Assembly (NCBI RefSeq): GCF_024748615.1
Contig: NZ_CP087168.1
Location: 1,550,001 to 1,614,000, forward strand
Direction of reading: 5' to 3'
Origin: Pseudomonas sp. B21-048
GTDB lineage: Bacteria > Pseudomonadota > Gammaproteobacteria > Pseudomonadales > Pseudomonadaceae
Length of the DNA: 64,000 nucleotides
In this document: positions 37,687 to 47,556 of the stretch, piece by piece
Layout of the letters: each line of letters opens with the position of its first letter
How positions within the stretch are numbered: position 1 is the first letter of the stretch
Made by a program: the position numbers and the translations under genes
Notes under the pieces: model-generated
The model's input: only the letters and a program-made list of their open reading frames with translations
The model's database searches: none
What the model was told of the DNA's origin: nothing

Positions 37687-40146
37687 ATGAAGCAAAAACG
37701 GACTCTCGGAACCCCTCGCTTGTTGGGCATCGTCTGGCCGTTTATCGCCGTCGTGTTGTTCCAGGCACTGTTAGGAGGCGTCAGCCTTTACGTTCTTTCG
37801 GCAGTTCGCGCCTATGTCGGCGGGGAAAGCCTGTGGTCCAAGGGCCAGAAAGACGCCATCTATTACCTCAATCTCTACGCCGACAGTCGCGACGAAACGA
37901 TTTTTCTCAAGTACCAGAATGCGATTGCGGTACCTCAGGGTGGTCATGAGTTGCGTTTGGCGCTGGATCATCAACCACCCAATGTCGAGGCGGCGCGAAT
38001 CGCGATCCTCAAGGGCGGCAACCACCCGGACGACGTCACCCGCGTGATTTGGCTGTACCTCAATTTTCGGCATTTCAGCTACCTTGAAAAAGCCATCGAC
38101 CTCTGGACGGTCGGTGACGCCTACCTGGTGCGGCTCGATGACGTTGCGCGCGAAATGCATCAGCGCATTGCCGATGACCAGGCCACCGGTGTCGACATCA
38201 AACGCTGGAAGGGGCAGATCCTCGCCATCAACGAAGGGGTGACGCCTGCTGCCAAAGCGTTCAGCGATGCCTTGAGTGAAGGCTCACGGGTGATTCTGCG
38301 GTTGCTGCTGGCAACGAACCTCGCCACCGCGCTGGGTTTGATTGCGTTGGCCCTGTTGCGTACGCACAAGCTACTCGAGCAGCGCCATGCTTTCGCCAAT
38401 GCCTTGCAGCTGGAGAAAGACCGGGCACAGATCACCCTGCAATCGATTGGCGATGGGGTGATCACCACGGATGTCGAGGGTGCGATCGCTTATATGAATC
38501 CGGCCGCCGAGGCCTTGACTCACTGGAGGGCCGAACAGGCGGCGGGGTTGCCACTGGCGGCACTGTTCAATCTGCTGGACGAAAATGCCCAGACCGACGG
38601 TTTTACCTTGATCGAGCACATTTTGAGCGGTCAGCTCAGCAGTGGCCGAGAACATTCCAGACTGATCCAGAGGCTGGATGGCAGTACGGTCTCGGTTACC
38701 CTGGTGGGCGCGCCGATCCGTAACGCAGGCAAGGTCAGTGGCACCGTGCTCGTCCTGCATGACATGACCCAGGAGCGGCAGTACATCGCCAATCTGTCCT
38801 GGCAAGCGAGCCACGACGCCCTGACCGGGCTGGCCAACCGTCGCGAGTTCGAATATCGCCTGGAGCAGGTGCTACATGACTTGGCGCGACAGAGGGGGCG
38901 TCACACCTTGATGTTCCTCGATCTGGATCAATTCAAACTGGTGAACGATACCAGCGGTCATGCGGCGGGCGATGAGCTATTGCGGCATATTTGCGCGTTG
39001 CTGCAATCAGGTTTGCGTGAAGGCGACACCCTGGCCCGATTGGGAGGCGACGAGTTCGGCATTCTGTTGGAGAACTGTGCGCCGGAAGCGGCCGAGAAAA
39101 TCGCCGAAGGCCTGCGCCAGACCGTGCAGAACCTGCATTTTGTCTGGAAGGGTCGGCCGTTCGTGACGACCGTGAGCATTGGTCTGGTGCATGTGGCCCA
39201 AAGTCCGACCACCCTTGAAGCATCGCTGTGTGCCGCTGACATGGCCTGTTACATGGCCAAGGAAAAGGGCCGCAACCGGGTTCAGGTCTATCACGCCGAT
39301 GACTCGGAGTTGTCCCTGCGTTTTGGCGAGATGGCATGGATACAGCGCTTGCACAGGGCGTTGGAGGAAGATCGCTTTTGCCTGTACGCCCAGGAAATAG
39401 CGCCTCTTGGCCATGTCGAGCAGGGCGGCGGGCATATCGAGATCCTGCTGCGCCTGCATGACGAAGCAGGGCGTATGATTCTGCCGGACAGTTTCATTCC
39501 GGCGGCCGAACGTTATGGTTTGATGACGTCGCTAGACCGCTGGGTAGTGGAGAACGTTTTCAAAATCATTGCCCAGTGCATCGCGCAAGAGGGCGAAGGA
39601 CCGTTGGCCATGTGTGCGATAAATCTGTCAGGTATCACTATCGGAGATGAGGCGTTTCTGGACTTCCTGCATGAACAGTTTGTTGCATATTCAATTCCAC
39701 CTGAAATGATTTGTTTTGAAATCACAGAAACCAGTGCGATTTCACATTTGCCCAATGCAATTAAATTTATCAATGATCTCAAGGGCTTAGGCTGTAATTT
39801 TTCGCTGGATGACTTTTGCGCCGGGATGTCCTCATTCGCTTATTTGAAACATTTACCTGTAGACTTCCTGAAGATCGATGGGAGTTTCGTAAAGGATATG
39901 CTGGACGACCCGATTAACCGCGCCATGGTCGAAGTGATCAATCACATCGGTCATGTCATGGGTAAGCGCACGATTGCCGAGTTCGTTGAAACACCTCAGG
40001 TCGAGCAGGCATTGCTGGAGATCGGGGTGGATTACGCTCAAGGGTATGTGATTGAACGCCCGCATCTGTTTACCTCGGATAGTTTGCAAAGTCGTCCTGC
40101 CCGGCCCCTACCTTTGTTGTTCAAGGCGCCTGGCACGTTCCGTTGA
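37687..40146 (+). CDS. rbdA: Membrane GGDEF-EAL protein, RbdA-like
   Basis: c-di-GMP enzyme of 819 residues. Two membrane helices (about 12-34 and 205-225) enclose a periplasmic domain; then come a PAS domain (about 240-360), GGDEF (about 375-535; RLGGDEF intact, with an REGD inhibitory site five residues before it) and EAL (about 550-800). EAL residues look competent: EIL in place of EAL but Glu kept, INLSG, EITET, LDDF, KIDG and AQGY. Loop 6 reads DDFCAGMSS instead of DDFGTGYSS. Architecture, length and neighbours match the biofilm-dispersal regulator RbdA of P. aeruginosa. ATG 37687 has AAGGGA upstream; a GTG at 37669 is possible. Confidence 0.87.
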   Translation: MKQKRTLGTPRLLGIVWPFIAVVLFQALLGGVSLYVLSAVRAYVGGESLWSKGQKDAIYYLNLYADSRDETIFLKYQNAIAVPQGGHELRLALDHQPPNVEAARIAILKGGNHPDDVTRVIWLYLNFRHFSYLEKAIDLWTVGDAYLVRLDDVAREMHQRIADDQATGVDIKRWKGQILAINEGVTPAAKAFSDALSEGSRVILRLLLATNLATALGLIALALLRTHKLLEQRHAFANALQLEKDRAQITLQSIGDGVITTDVEGAIAYMNPAAEALTHWRAEQAAGLPLAALFNLLDENAQTDGFTLIEHILSGQLSSGREHSRLIQRLDGSTVSVTLVGAPIRNAGKVSGTVLVLHDMTQERQYIANLSWQASHDALTGLANRREFEYRLEQVLHDLARQRGRHTLMFLDLDQFKLVNDTSGHAAGDELLRHICALLQSGLREGDTLARLGGDEFGILLENCAPEAAEKIAEGLRQTVQNLHFVWKGRPFVTTVSIGLVHVAQSPTTLEASLCAADMACYMAKEKGRNRVQVYHADDSELSLRFGEMAWIQRLHRALEEDRFCLYAQEIAPLGHVEQGGGHIEILLRLHDEAGRMILPDSFIPAAERYGLMTSLDRWVVENVFKIIAQCIAQEGEGPLAMCAINLSGITIGDEAFLDFLHEQFVAYSIPPEMICFEITETSAISHLPNAIKFINDLKGLGCNFSLDDFCAGMSSFAYLKHLPVDFLKIDGSFVKDMLDDPINRAMVEVINHIGHVMGKRTIAEFVETPQVEQALLEIGVDYAQGYVIERPHLFTSDSLQSRPARPLPLLFKAPGTFR

Positions 40147-40190
40147 AATCTCTTGTCGATCTTGAAATCACAATCAAAAGGAGCGCGACA

Positions 40191-40985
40191 GTGATCGACA
40201 CATTCAACCGAACCGGCCCCCTCATGGAAGCTGCAAGTTATCCCGCCTGGGCTCAGCAACTGATCCAGGATTGCAGTGAGAGCAAACGCCGGGTAGTTGG
40301 GCACGAACTGTATCAACGCATGCGAGACAACAAGCTCAGTGCAAAAACCATGCGCCAGTACCTTATTGGTGGCTGGCCGGTGGTGGAGCAGTTTGCGTTA
40401 TACATGGCACAGAACCTGACAAAGACCCGTTTCGCGCGTCACCCTGGCGAAGACATGGCGCGCCGTTGGCTGATGCGCAATATTCGCGTCGAATTGAACC
40501 ATGCCGATTACTGGTTGCACTGGAGCCGAGCTCACGGTGTCAGCCTGGAAGATCTGCAAGTGCAACAGGTAGCGCCTGAACTTCACGCATTGAGCCATTG
40601 GTGCTGGCACACCAGTTCGTCGGATTCGCTGATCGTGGCCATCGCCGCCACCAACTACGCCATCGAGGGTGCGACCGGAGAGTGGTCGGCACTGGTTTGT
40701 TCCACTGGCGTCTACGCGGCTGCGTTCCCCGAGGAAGATCGCAAGCGGGCCATGAAGTGGTTGAAGATGCACGCCCAGTATGACGATGCCCATCCATGGG
40801 AAGCGCTGGAAATCATCTGCACCCTGGCAGGCATGAACCCGAGCAAAGCGCTGCAAGTGGAATTGCGCCAGGCGGTCTGCAAAAGTTACGACTACATGTA
40901 TCTGTTCCTGGAACGTTGCATGCAGTTGGAACTGGCAGTGAAAACCCCGGTAGTCCGTGAGCGGATGGAGCTGGCTGAAAGCTGA
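40191..40985 (+). CDS. TenA-like (heme-oxygenase-fold) protein
   Basis: 264 residues, all-helical, with features of the TENA/THI-4/PqqC superfamily: RMRDNKLSAKTMRQYLIGGWPVVEQFA, NIRVELNHADYWLHW and AIAATNYAIEGATGEW, which carries the conserved Glu. Iron-binding oxygenases and thiamin hydrolases share this fold; the reaction is not evident. The GTG at 40191 is chosen: AAAAGGAG lies seven bases upstream, whereas the upstream frame overlaps rbdA. Location right after rbdA matches P. aeruginosa order (from memory). Confidence 0.82.
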   Translation: MIDTFNRTGPLMEAASYPAWAQQLIQDCSESKRRVVGHELYQRMRDNKLSAKTMRQYLIGGWPVVEQFALYMAQNLTKTRFARHPGEDMARRWLMRNIRVELNHADYWLHWSRAHGVSLEDLQVQQVAPELHALSHWCWHTSSSDSLIVAIAATNYAIEGATGEWSALVCSTGVYAAAFPEEDRKRAMKWLKMHAQYDDAHPWEALEIICTLAGMNPSKALQVELRQAVCKSYDYMYLFLERCMQLELAVKTPVVRERMELAES

Positions 40986-41005
40986 TCCTCTGAAAGCAAC
41001 ACAAA

Positions 41006-41041
41006 CCCATGTGGGAGCGAGCAAGCTCACTCCCACATGGG
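41006..41041. repeat. REP hairpin / possible bidirectional terminator
   Basis: CCCATGTGGGAGCGAG pairs with the downstream arm ending CTCCCACATGGG, with a small loop. It lies between the convergent TenA-like and diguanylate cyclase genes. The GTGGGAGCGAGCAAGCTC core is a familiar P. fluorescens REP sequence. Confidence 0.8.
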
Positions 41042-41061
41042 GTATGCAGCGTTGCTGAATA

Positions 41062-41988
41062 TCAGCCCGCCATCGTCAACCGATTACGTCCCTCACGCTT
41101 GGCCACATACAACGCATTGTCGGCCCGTCGCAACAGACTCTTGGCAGACTCGCCAGGCAGCAGCGTCGAACAGCCGATGCTGACCGTCAGCTCGATCATC
41201 TTGCCCTCGGCCACATAGTCCTGAGCCTGCGCCGCAAACCGCAGTCGTTCACCGACCATGGCTGCCGCTTCCCGACTGGTGTTGGACAGCAGGATCAGGA
41301 ATTCTTCGCCACCAAACCGGAACACCATGTCGACGTTGCGCAACTGGTTTTTGATCAAGGCTGCAACGGCCTTCAACACTTCATCGCCGGCACTGTGCCC
41401 ATAAGTGTCGTTGATCTGTTTGAAGTGATCGATGTCCAGCATCAGCAGTGACAGGGGCTGCGAGTGTCGCCGCGACATCTCGATTTCCCGGTGCAGCGTC
41501 TGATCCATGGCGATGCGGTTGCCGGTATCGGTCAGCGGGTCACGCAATGCACTTTGAGTCGCCGCTCGGTAGAGCAGGGCGTTTCGCAGGGGAAAGAGCA
41601 GGGTCGACAGCAGTGACTCCAGGTTGCCCTGTTCCTGTTCGCTGAAACGCTGATTGCGACGGAACCCCAGCTCACCCAACTGCTCGCCTTCATGGCTGAG
41701 GCTGTAGCTGATTGAGTGATGACCCCGCGTGCCGAATTGCAGGCGCAAATCGCTGGGCTGATGTTCATAACTCAGGGCATCCAGCGGCACAAGGTGCTGA
41801 ATTTCCCGGAAGAAAAGTCCAAGAATGCGTTGCGGCTCAAGACTGGTTTGCAGCTGCAGGCCCAGCGCCTGGCGCAACTGCGCAAGGCCGGCGGGACGCT
41901 CCAGCAGGGGAGGCGGCTGACCAAAGCCCAGGCGTTGCAATTTGGCGCTGTCGAAGTCAATTGCGTTGGTCTGGGAGAGTGATTTCAT
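41062..41988 (-). CDS. Diguanylate cyclase (GGDEF domain)
   Basis: 308 residues. An N-terminal GAF-like sensory region (about 40-140, without membrane helices) precedes a GGDEF domain (about 145-305) with RDPLTDTGNR, an RNVD inhibitory site, and the intact active site RFGGEEFLILL, so it should make c-di-GMP. The frame opens upstream at 42069, but ATG 41988 (MKSLSQTNAI) with AGGGG upstream is chosen. Convergent with the TenA-like gene; the genes before it are unrelated, so two c-di-GMP enzymes lie within 5 kb. Confidence 0.88.
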   Translation of the reverse strand: MKSLSQTNAIDFDSAKLQRLGFGQPPPLLERPAGLAQLRQALGLQLQTSLEPQRILGLFFREIQHLVPLDALSYEHQPSDLRLQFGTRGHHSISYSLSHEGEQLGELGFRRNQRFSEQEQGNLESLLSTLLFPLRNALLYRAATQSALRDPLTDTGNRIAMDQTLHREIEMSRRHSQPLSLLMLDIDHFKQINDTYGHSAGDEVLKAVAALIKNQLRNVDMVFRFGGEEFLILLSNTSREAAAMVGERLRFAAQAQDYVAEGKMIELTVSIGCSTLLPGESAKSLLRRADNALYVAKREGRNRLTMAG

Positions 41989-42363
41989 ATGGCGTTGAGC
42001 CCCTAAGCAGTAAGGCTGTCTTACAGGCTGGGTGAGAGCGGCTTTGGGCTGCGCGTCATACTGGTCCATCAGTCCCGTAGGACATTTGGCACGAGTTTAG
42101 TCTGCTTTGCCGAAGATTAGTAACTTCTCGACTCAAGCGTTGCCCCGTTTGCTTTCACACGGCGTGTCTGAGCAAAATTAGAGCGAAAGTCGTGCCATTC
42201 GGTTCAGTCGAAGAAAAAGCGTTCAAAATCAGAAGGCTGGAGGGGTTCAGAGCGGATATTAGTGAGCACTGTGACATTTATTTGACTGGAAACACCGGCA
42301 GGTATCACTGGCTTTGCGTGCCGCGACGGGAAGTCGACGCGGCACAAAAGCGACGCACGGGCG
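41989..42363. other. Intergenic region, no gene seen
   Basis: 375 bases between the diguanylate cyclase and yciK, both on the minus strand. It should carry the promoter of the cyclase. Short open frames here have no ribosome-binding site or family resemblance. No repeat or clear hairpin was found. Confidence 0.6.
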
Positions 42364-43104
42364 TTACTGAGCGTTGAACGCCTGGCCATTGATGCCGGTA
42401 CTGTCCGGACCCATCAAATAAAGGTAGACCGGCATGATCTCCTCCGGTGTCGGGTTGTTCAACGGGTTTTCACCCGGGTAGGCCTGAGCGCGCATGCTGG
42501 TGCGGGTGGCGCCAGGATTGATGCTGTTGGAGCGCACCGGTGCCACGGTATCGACTTCGTCAGCCAGGGTTTGCATCAAGCCTTCGGTCGCGAACTTCGA
42601 AACGCCGTAAGCGCCCCAGTACGCACGACCCTTGCGACCGACGCTGCTGGAGGTGAACACCACCGAGGCGTCCTGAGACAGTTTGAGCAGCGGCAGCAGG
42701 GTGCTGGTGAGCATGAACATGGCGTTGACGTTGACCTGCATGACGCGCATGAAATTCTCGCCAGACAACTGTTCGATCGGCGTGCGCGGCCCGATGATCG
42801 ATGCGTTGTGCAGCAAGCCGTCAAGATGGCCGAACTCGGTCTCGATCATCGCCGCCAGTTCATCGTATTGATGGGGCAGGGCGGTTTCCAGATTGAACGG
42901 GATGACGGCTGGCTGTGGATGCCCGGCCGCTTCGATTTCATCGTAGACCTGAGTCAGGTTGGCTTCGGTCTTGCCCAGCAACAGCACGGTGGCGCCGTGG
43001 GCGGCGTAGGTTTTTGCCGCGGCAGCACCGATGCCACGGCCAGCGCCGGTGACCAGGATGACCCGGTCCTTGAGCAATTCAGGGCGGGCGGAATAATCAA
43101 ACAT
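42364..43104 (-). CDS. yciK: YciK-like short-chain dehydrogenase
   Basis: 246-residue SDR with the cofactor loop TGAGRGIG (19-26), NNAG-equivalent HNASIIGPRTPIE, and the active-site Tyr and Lys in YWGAYGVSK. The opening YSARPELLKDRVILVTGAG is characteristic of YciK, whose substrate is unknown. ATG 43104 follows GAGG at good spacing; the frame extends nine further residue-equivalents or fewer upstream without support. Same strand as mupP and ubiG but separated by a REP element. Confidence 0.9.
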   Translation of the reverse strand: MFDYSARPELLKDRVILVTGAGRGIGAAAAKTYAAHGATVLLLGKTEANLTQVYDEIEAAGHPQPAVIPFNLETALPHQYDELAAMIETEFGHLDGLLHNASIIGPRTPIEQLSGENFMRVMQVNVNAMFMLTSTLLPLLKLSQDASVVFTSSSVGRKGRAYWGAYGVSKFATEGLMQTLADEVDTVAPVRSNSINPGATRTSMRAQAYPGENPLNNPTPEEIMPVYLYLMGPDSTGINGQAFNAQ

Positions 43105-43143
43105 AAAAAACCTCACAACAATTCAACAGGCAGGCATCGTATC

Positions 43144-43287
43144 TGTGGCGAGGGAGCTTGCTCCCGTCGGCCGGTCCGCGCTCGGGCGAAGCAGTCGTAA
43201 AACCTGCAAATGCGCTGTCCTGAAAGAATGCGTTCATAGATAGAGGGGCTGCTTCGCAGCCCAGCGGGAGCAAGCTCCCTCGCCACA
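43144..43287. repeat. Paired REP elements in inverted orientation (REPIN-like)
   Basis: TGTGGCGAGGGAGCTTGCTCCCG at the left edge is complementary to the right edge ending GAGCAAGCTCCCTCGCCACA, with about 100 bases between. Two inward-facing REPs like this form a REPIN. It fills the space between yciK and mupP. Confidence 0.9.
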
Positions 43288-43300
43288 AAAGGCTCTGTGC

Positions 43301-43972
43301 TCAGCAGCTGCACAACGCGTTATCCAGCACCTCTAGAAGCGCCAGCGGATGATCGATCACCACGTCCGCGCCCCAGTGCTTGGGGTTATCGTCCGGATGA
43401 ATGTAGCCGTAGGTCACCGCGCAGGTTCTGGTGCCGGCATCGCGGCCGGACTCGATGTCTCGCAGGTCATCGCCCACAAACAGCACGCTGGCCGGGTCAA
43501 GGTCGAGCATCTTGCACGCCAGGATCAACGGCTCCGGGTCCGGTTTGCTGTTCTTCACATGATCAGGGCAAATCAGCACCTTCGAACGTTCGGCCAGGCC
43601 CAGTTGCTGCATGATCGGCTCGGCGAAACGTACCGGTTTGTTGGTGACCACGCCCCAGATCAGGTTGGCCTTTTCAATTTTTTCCAGCACCTCGGCCATG
43701 CCGTCGAACAGATGGCTGTGGACCGCGCAATCCTTGAGGTAACGGTCGAGGAATTCCTGACGCAGTTCCTCGAACTCCGGCGATTCGGGGTCCATGGAAA
43801 AGTTCGCGGCGACCATCGCCTTGGCGCCGCCGGAAATTTCATCGCGAATGTGTTGAGTGTTGATCGGCGGCAAGCCACGGTCAGCACGCATCGCCTGGCA
43901 AATGGCGATGAAATCCGGCGCGGTGTCGAGCAGGGTGCCGTCCATGTCGAAAAGAACTGCTCTGATACGCAT
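43301..43972 (-). CDS. mupP: N-acetylmuramic acid 6-phosphate phosphatase MupP (HAD)
   Basis: 223-residue HAD phosphatase annotated in older genomes as phosphoglycolate phosphatase. The nucleophile motif DMDGT is at 9-13 (Asp9, Asp11), VVTNKP holds the second motif and [11 protein letters not shown] plus [12 protein letters not shown] complete the site. In Pseudomonas the gene between yciK and ubiG is mupP, which acts in peptidoglycan recycling toward UDP-MurNAc; assignment rests on that gene order and similarity. Stop and start spacing to ubiG is four bases. Confidence 0.85.
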   Translation of the reverse strand: MRIRAVLFDMDGTLLDTAPDFIAICQAMRADRGLPPINTQHIRDEISGGAKAMVAANFSMDPESPEFEELRQEFLDRYLKDCAVHSHLFDGMAEVLEKIEKANLIWGVVTNKPVRFAEPIMQQLGLAERSKVLICPDHVKNSKPDPEPLILACKMLDLDPASVLFVGDDLRDIESGRDAGTRTCAVTYGYIHPDDNPKHWGADVVIDHPLALLEVLDNALCSC

Positions 43973-43976
43973 CGGC

Positions 43977-44675
43977 TTACTCCTCGCGCAGGGTCTGGAT
44001 CATGTAGTTGACGTCGACATCGGCCGCCAGCTTGTAGTGTTTGGTCAGCGGATTGTAGGTCAGGCCGATGATGTCCTTGACGGTCAGGCCAGCCATGCGG
44101 CTCCAGGCGCCAAGCTCCGACGGGCGGATGAATTTCTTGAAGTCGTGGGTGCCGCGCGGCAACAGCTTCATGATGTATTCGGCGCCGACGATGGCGAACA
44201 GATAGGCCTTCGGGTTGCGGTTGATGGTGGAGAAGAACACCTGACCGCCCGGTTTGACCATGCGAAAGCAAGCGCGGATCACCGACGATGGGTCTGGTAC
44301 GTGCTCTAGCATTTCCAGGCAGGTCACGACGTCGAACTGTTCAGGCATTTCTTCAGCCAGCGCTTCGGCGGTGATCTGCCGGTACTCGACGCTCACGCCG
44401 GATTCCAGCTGATGCAATTGCGCGACCGCCAGCGGCGCTTCGCCCATGTCGATGCCCATGACGGTGGCGCCGCGCTGGGCCATGGCTTCGCTGAGGATGC
44501 CGCCGCCGCAACCGACGTCGAGGACTTTTTTGCCGGCCAGATTGACACGCTCGTCGATCCAGTTGACCCGCAGCGGGTTGATGTCGTGCAGCGGTTTGAA
44601 CTCGCTTTCGCGGTCCCACCAGCGATGGGCCAGGGCTTCGAATTTGGCGATTTCGGCGTAGTCGACGTTGCTCAT
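43977..44675 (-). CDS. ubiG: Ubiquinone biosynthesis O-methyltransferase UbiG
   Basis: SAM-dependent enzyme performing both O-methylations of ubiquinone synthesis. 232 residues with motif [16 protein letters not shown] (52-66), [11 protein letters not shown] and the family-specific N-terminus [20 protein letters not shown]. It precedes mupP on the same strand. Confidence 0.96.
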   Translation of the reverse strand: MSNVDYAEIAKFEALAHRWWDRESEFKPLHDINPLRVNWIDERVNLAGKKVLDVGCGGGILSEAMAQRGATVMGIDMGEAPLAVAQLHQLESGVSVEYRQITAEALAEEMPEQFDVVTCLEMLEHVPDPSSVIRACFRMVKPGGQVFFSTINRNPKAYLFAIVGAEYIMKLLPRGTHDFKKFIRPSELGAWSRMAGLTVKDIIGLTYNPLTKHYKLAADVDVNYMIQTLREE

Positions 44676-44732
44676 GGTGTCAGTCCTCTAAAACTTGAAA
44701 AATCCTGTTGCCCCGGTTTTGGTCCAGGGTGC

Positions 44733-46067
44733 TTACGATTCGGTGTGGCCGCTGATGCGCTGGCCCCAGGCCTTGGCCGTGGCGCACAATTGCGCTTCAT
44801 CCAGGCGGGTCAGGCGCCGGTCGTCGAGCAGTTGCTTGCCGGCGACCCAAAGGTGTTTCACGCAATCACGACCGGAGGCATAGATCAGTTGCGAAACCGG
44901 GTCGTAGACCGGTTGCTGCGCCAGGCCCGACAGATCGAACGCAACGATGTCCGCCGCTTTGCCGATTTCCAGCGAACCGACGTCTGTTTCGATTCCCAGC
45001 GCGCGAGCACCATTGAGCGTGGCCATGCGCAGGGCGCGATGGGCGTCCAGCGCGGTGGCGGAGCCGGCAACGGCCTTGGCCAACAGCGCGGCGGTGCGGG
45101 TTTCGCCGAGCAGATCGAGGTCATTATTGCTGGCCGCGCCATCGGTGCCGACCGCCACATTGACCCCAGCCTGCCATAAGCGCTCGACCGGACAGAAGCC
45201 GCTGGCCAGCTTCAGATTCGACTCCGGGCAATGAATCACACTGGTGTTACTTTCTACCAGCAGCACCAGGTCTTCATCGCTGATCTGGGTCATGTGAACG
45301 GCCTGTAGGCGCGGGCCGAGCAGGCCCAGACGGCCGAGGCGGGCCAGCGGGCGTTCGCCGCACTGCTCGACCGACTGCGCTACTTCGAACGCGGTTTCGT
45401 GGACGTGCATATGAATCGAGGCGTCAAGCTCTTCGGCGATCACCCGGATTTTTTCCAGGGTTTCGTCGCCCACGGTGTAGGGTGCATGGGGACCAAACGT
45501 GATTTTGATCCGCTCGTGATGCTTGAGATCGCCAAATAATTCGACGCCCTGACGAATGGCTTCATCCGCCGTGGCGGCGCCTGGAATCGGGAAATCGAGG
45601 ATCGGAATGGCGATCTGGGCGCGAATGCCGCTGTTATGGACGCGTTCGCTGGCGATCTTCGGGAAGAAATACATGTCGGAGAAACAGGTGATGCCGCCTT
45701 TGATCTGCTCGGCGATGGCCAAGTCAGTGCCGTCGCGTACAAACGCTTCGTCTACCCATTTAGCTTCGGCCGGCCAGATGTGCTTTTCCAGCCAGGTCAT
45801 CAGCGGCAGATCATCGGCCAGGCCGCGAAACAGTGTCATTGCCGCATGCCCGTGGGCATTGATCAAGCCAGGGCTGAGCAGCATGTCCGGCAATTCGCGG
45901 ATTTCGGTTGCATCAAGCTTCAAGCCTGCCGCGCGCGGGCCGATGAATACGATACGACCGTCGCGGATGCCCAGGGCATGCTCTTTAAGGACCACGCCAG
46001 CCGGTTCGACGGGTACCAGCCAGGTCGGCAGCAATAATAGGTCGAGCGCAGCGGTGGGGGTCGGCAT
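44733..46067 (-). CDS. mtaD: TRZ/ATZ-family amidohydrolase, probable 5'-methylthioadenosine deaminase
   Basis: 444-residue metal-dependent hydrolase with the subtype motifs [22 protein letters not shown] and [16 protein letters not shown]. In P. aeruginosa the gene at this position (between ubiG and mtnA) deaminates methylthioadenosine to methylthioinosine. Substrate is assigned by that gene order. The ATG at 46067 ([18 protein letters not shown]) gives the normal length; the frame extends further but overlaps the divergent mtnA promoter region. Confidence 0.87.
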   Translation of the reverse strand: MPTPTAALDLLLLPTWLVPVEPAGVVLKEHALGIRDGRIVFIGPRAAGLKLDATEIRELPDMLLSPGLINAHGHAAMTLFRGLADDLPLMTWLEKHIWPAEAKWVDEAFVRDGTDLAIAEQIKGGITCFSDMYFFPKIASERVHNSGIRAQIAIPILDFPIPGAATADEAIRQGVELFGDLKHHERIKITFGPHAPYTVGDETLEKIRVIAEELDASIHMHVHETAFEVAQSVEQCGERPLARLGRLGLLGPRLQAVHMTQISDEDLVLLVESNTSVIHCPESNLKLASGFCPVERLWQAGVNVAVGTDGAASNNDLDLLGETRTAALLAKAVAGSATALDAHRALRMATLNGARALGIETDVGSLEIGKAADIVAFDLSGLAQQPVYDPVSQLIYASGRDCVKHLWVAGKQLLDDRRLTRLDEAQLCATAKAWGQRISGHTES

Positions 46068-46136
46068 CGAAAGTCGGTTCCAGTGCTTTTGTAAAGGATG
46101 GCGAAGTATACCCGAGCGTCTTCGCGGGGGGATCGC

Positions 46137-46142
46137 TATAAT
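46137..46142 (+). promoter_or_regulatory. Candidate -10 box for mtnA
   Basis: TATAAT in the 109-base divergent region between mtaD and mtnA, about 35 bases before the mtnA start. The -35 region is poorly matched, so confidence is modest. Confidence 0.4.
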
Positions 46143-46176
46143 CGGCGGCTTTTGTTCATGAGTGCGGGGTAAGTGG

Positions 46177-47253
46177 ATGCGCGATCGACTGTTGGCTGCG
46201 GAGAAGGTGAAGGCCATCGATTGGCGTGATGGCGCCCTGTATCTGCTGGATCAGCGTATTTTGCCGTTCGAGGAAACCTGGATCGCCTACACCAGCGCTG
46301 CGGGTGTGGCCGAAGCCATTCGCTCGATGGTGGTGCGCGGCGCCCCAGCCATCGGCATCAGTGCGGCGTATGCCATGGTGCTGTCTGCCCGAGCCCGAAT
46401 GGCCGAGGGCGGTGACTGGCAGGCCGCGTGGGAAGAGGATTACGCGTTGCTGGCTGATTCGCGTCCAACGGCGGTGAATCTGTTCTGGGCCTTGAGTCGC
46501 ATGCGTGACCGCCTGGACCGCCTCAAGGAGGATGCAGACCCTCTGGCGGCTCTGGAAGCCGAAGCCATCGCCATCCATGAAAGTGATCGCGAAGCCAACC
46601 TGACCATGGCCCAACTGGGTGTCGACTTGATCCGCAAGCATCAGGGCAACGCCCAGGCGATCCTCACGCACTGCAACACCGGTGCGCTGGCCACCGGCGG
46701 CTTCGGCACGGCGCTGGGGGTGATTCGCGGGGCTTTCATTGAGGGTATGGTCGAGCGTGTTTATGCCGATGAAACCCGGCCGTGGCTGCAAGGTTCGCGA
46801 TTGACCGCATGGGAGTTGGCCAATGAAGGCATTCCCGTGACCCTCAATGCCGATTCCGCCGCCGCGCACATCATGAAAACCAAAGGCGTGACCTGGGTGA
46901 TCGTCGGCGCCGATCGCATCACCGCCAATGGTGACGTGGCGAACAAGATTGGCACCTATCAACTGGCGGTCAACGCCATGCACCACGGCGTGCGCTTCAT
47001 GGTGGTGGCGCCGAGTTCGACCATCGACATGAACCTGGCCAGTGGTGACGAGATTCCCATCGAAGAGCGCGATGGCCGCGAGTTGCTGGAAGTCGGCGGC
47101 AAGCGGGTGGGGGCGGATGTCGATGCGTTCAACCCGGTGTTCGACGTGACGCCTGCGGATTTGATCGACGCGATCGTTACCGAGAAGGGTATCGTCGAGC
47201 GCCCGGATACGGCGAAAATGGCGCAGTTGATGTGCCGTAAGCGGTTGCATTAA
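46177..47253 (+). CDS. mtnA: Methylthioribose-1-phosphate isomerase
   Basis: 358-residue member of the eIF2B-like family in methionine salvage, converting methylthioribose-1-phosphate to methylthioribulose-1-phosphate. Markers are [34 protein letters not shown] (catalytic Cys), [18 protein letters not shown] and the C-terminal [21 protein letters not shown] 46177 ([10 protein letters not shown]) is the family start; a GTG at 46162 is rejected. It is divergent from mtaD, which supplies the preceding step via an inosine intermediate. Confidence 0.95.
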   Translation: MRDRLLAAEKVKAIDWRDGALYLLDQRILPFEETWIAYTSAAGVAEAIRSMVVRGAPAIGISAAYAMVLSARARMAEGGDWQAAWEEDYALLADSRPTAVNLFWALSRMRDRLDRLKEDADPLAALEAEAIAIHESDREANLTMAQLGVDLIRKHQGNAQAILTHCNTGALATGGFGTALGVIRGAFIEGMVERVYADETRPWLQGSRLTAWELANEGIPVTLNADSAAAHIMKTKGVTWVIVGADRITANGDVANKIGTYQLAVNAMHHGVRFMVVAPSSTIDMNLASGDEIPIEERDGRELLEVGGKRVGADVDAFNPVFDVTPADLIDAIVTEKGIVERPDTAKMAQLMCRKRLH

Positions 47254-47556
47254 AGGTATCTGGCGCGCGAATCGGGCTTGATAGTCCCTCTAAGCCCCTC
47301 TCGTCCCCTTCAAGCCTGCCACCAGTCAACTAACTACACTCCATGCGCGTCTGGGGGATAGGTGCGTGGCGGCTCTTGTGATAACATTCGGCGGTTTCCA
47401 GGGTAGCCTGATGTGGCTGCCTTTACTGCGCAGATCCATGGCATAACTCGTTGATTTGTCGTAAGTCGGTGCACGGCACTCAGTCTGCATCGGCGAGCTT
47501 CGTTCGTCCCATATGGATGTGACGAAGTTTCACCAGAAAAAGGAATCAGGCTTCTC
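47254..47556. other. gyrA upstream region
   Basis: 303 bases without a gene. It should carry the gyrA promoter; GATAACAT near 47389 could serve as a -10, but no -35 is convincing. AAAAAGGAAT shortly before the ATG at 47557 is the ribosome-binding site. Confidence 0.5.

Noticed and set aside
42192..42377. 61-codon open frame between the diguanylate cyclase and yciK
   Set aside because: No ribosome-binding site, no family resemblance, and it runs into the yciK gene on the other strand.
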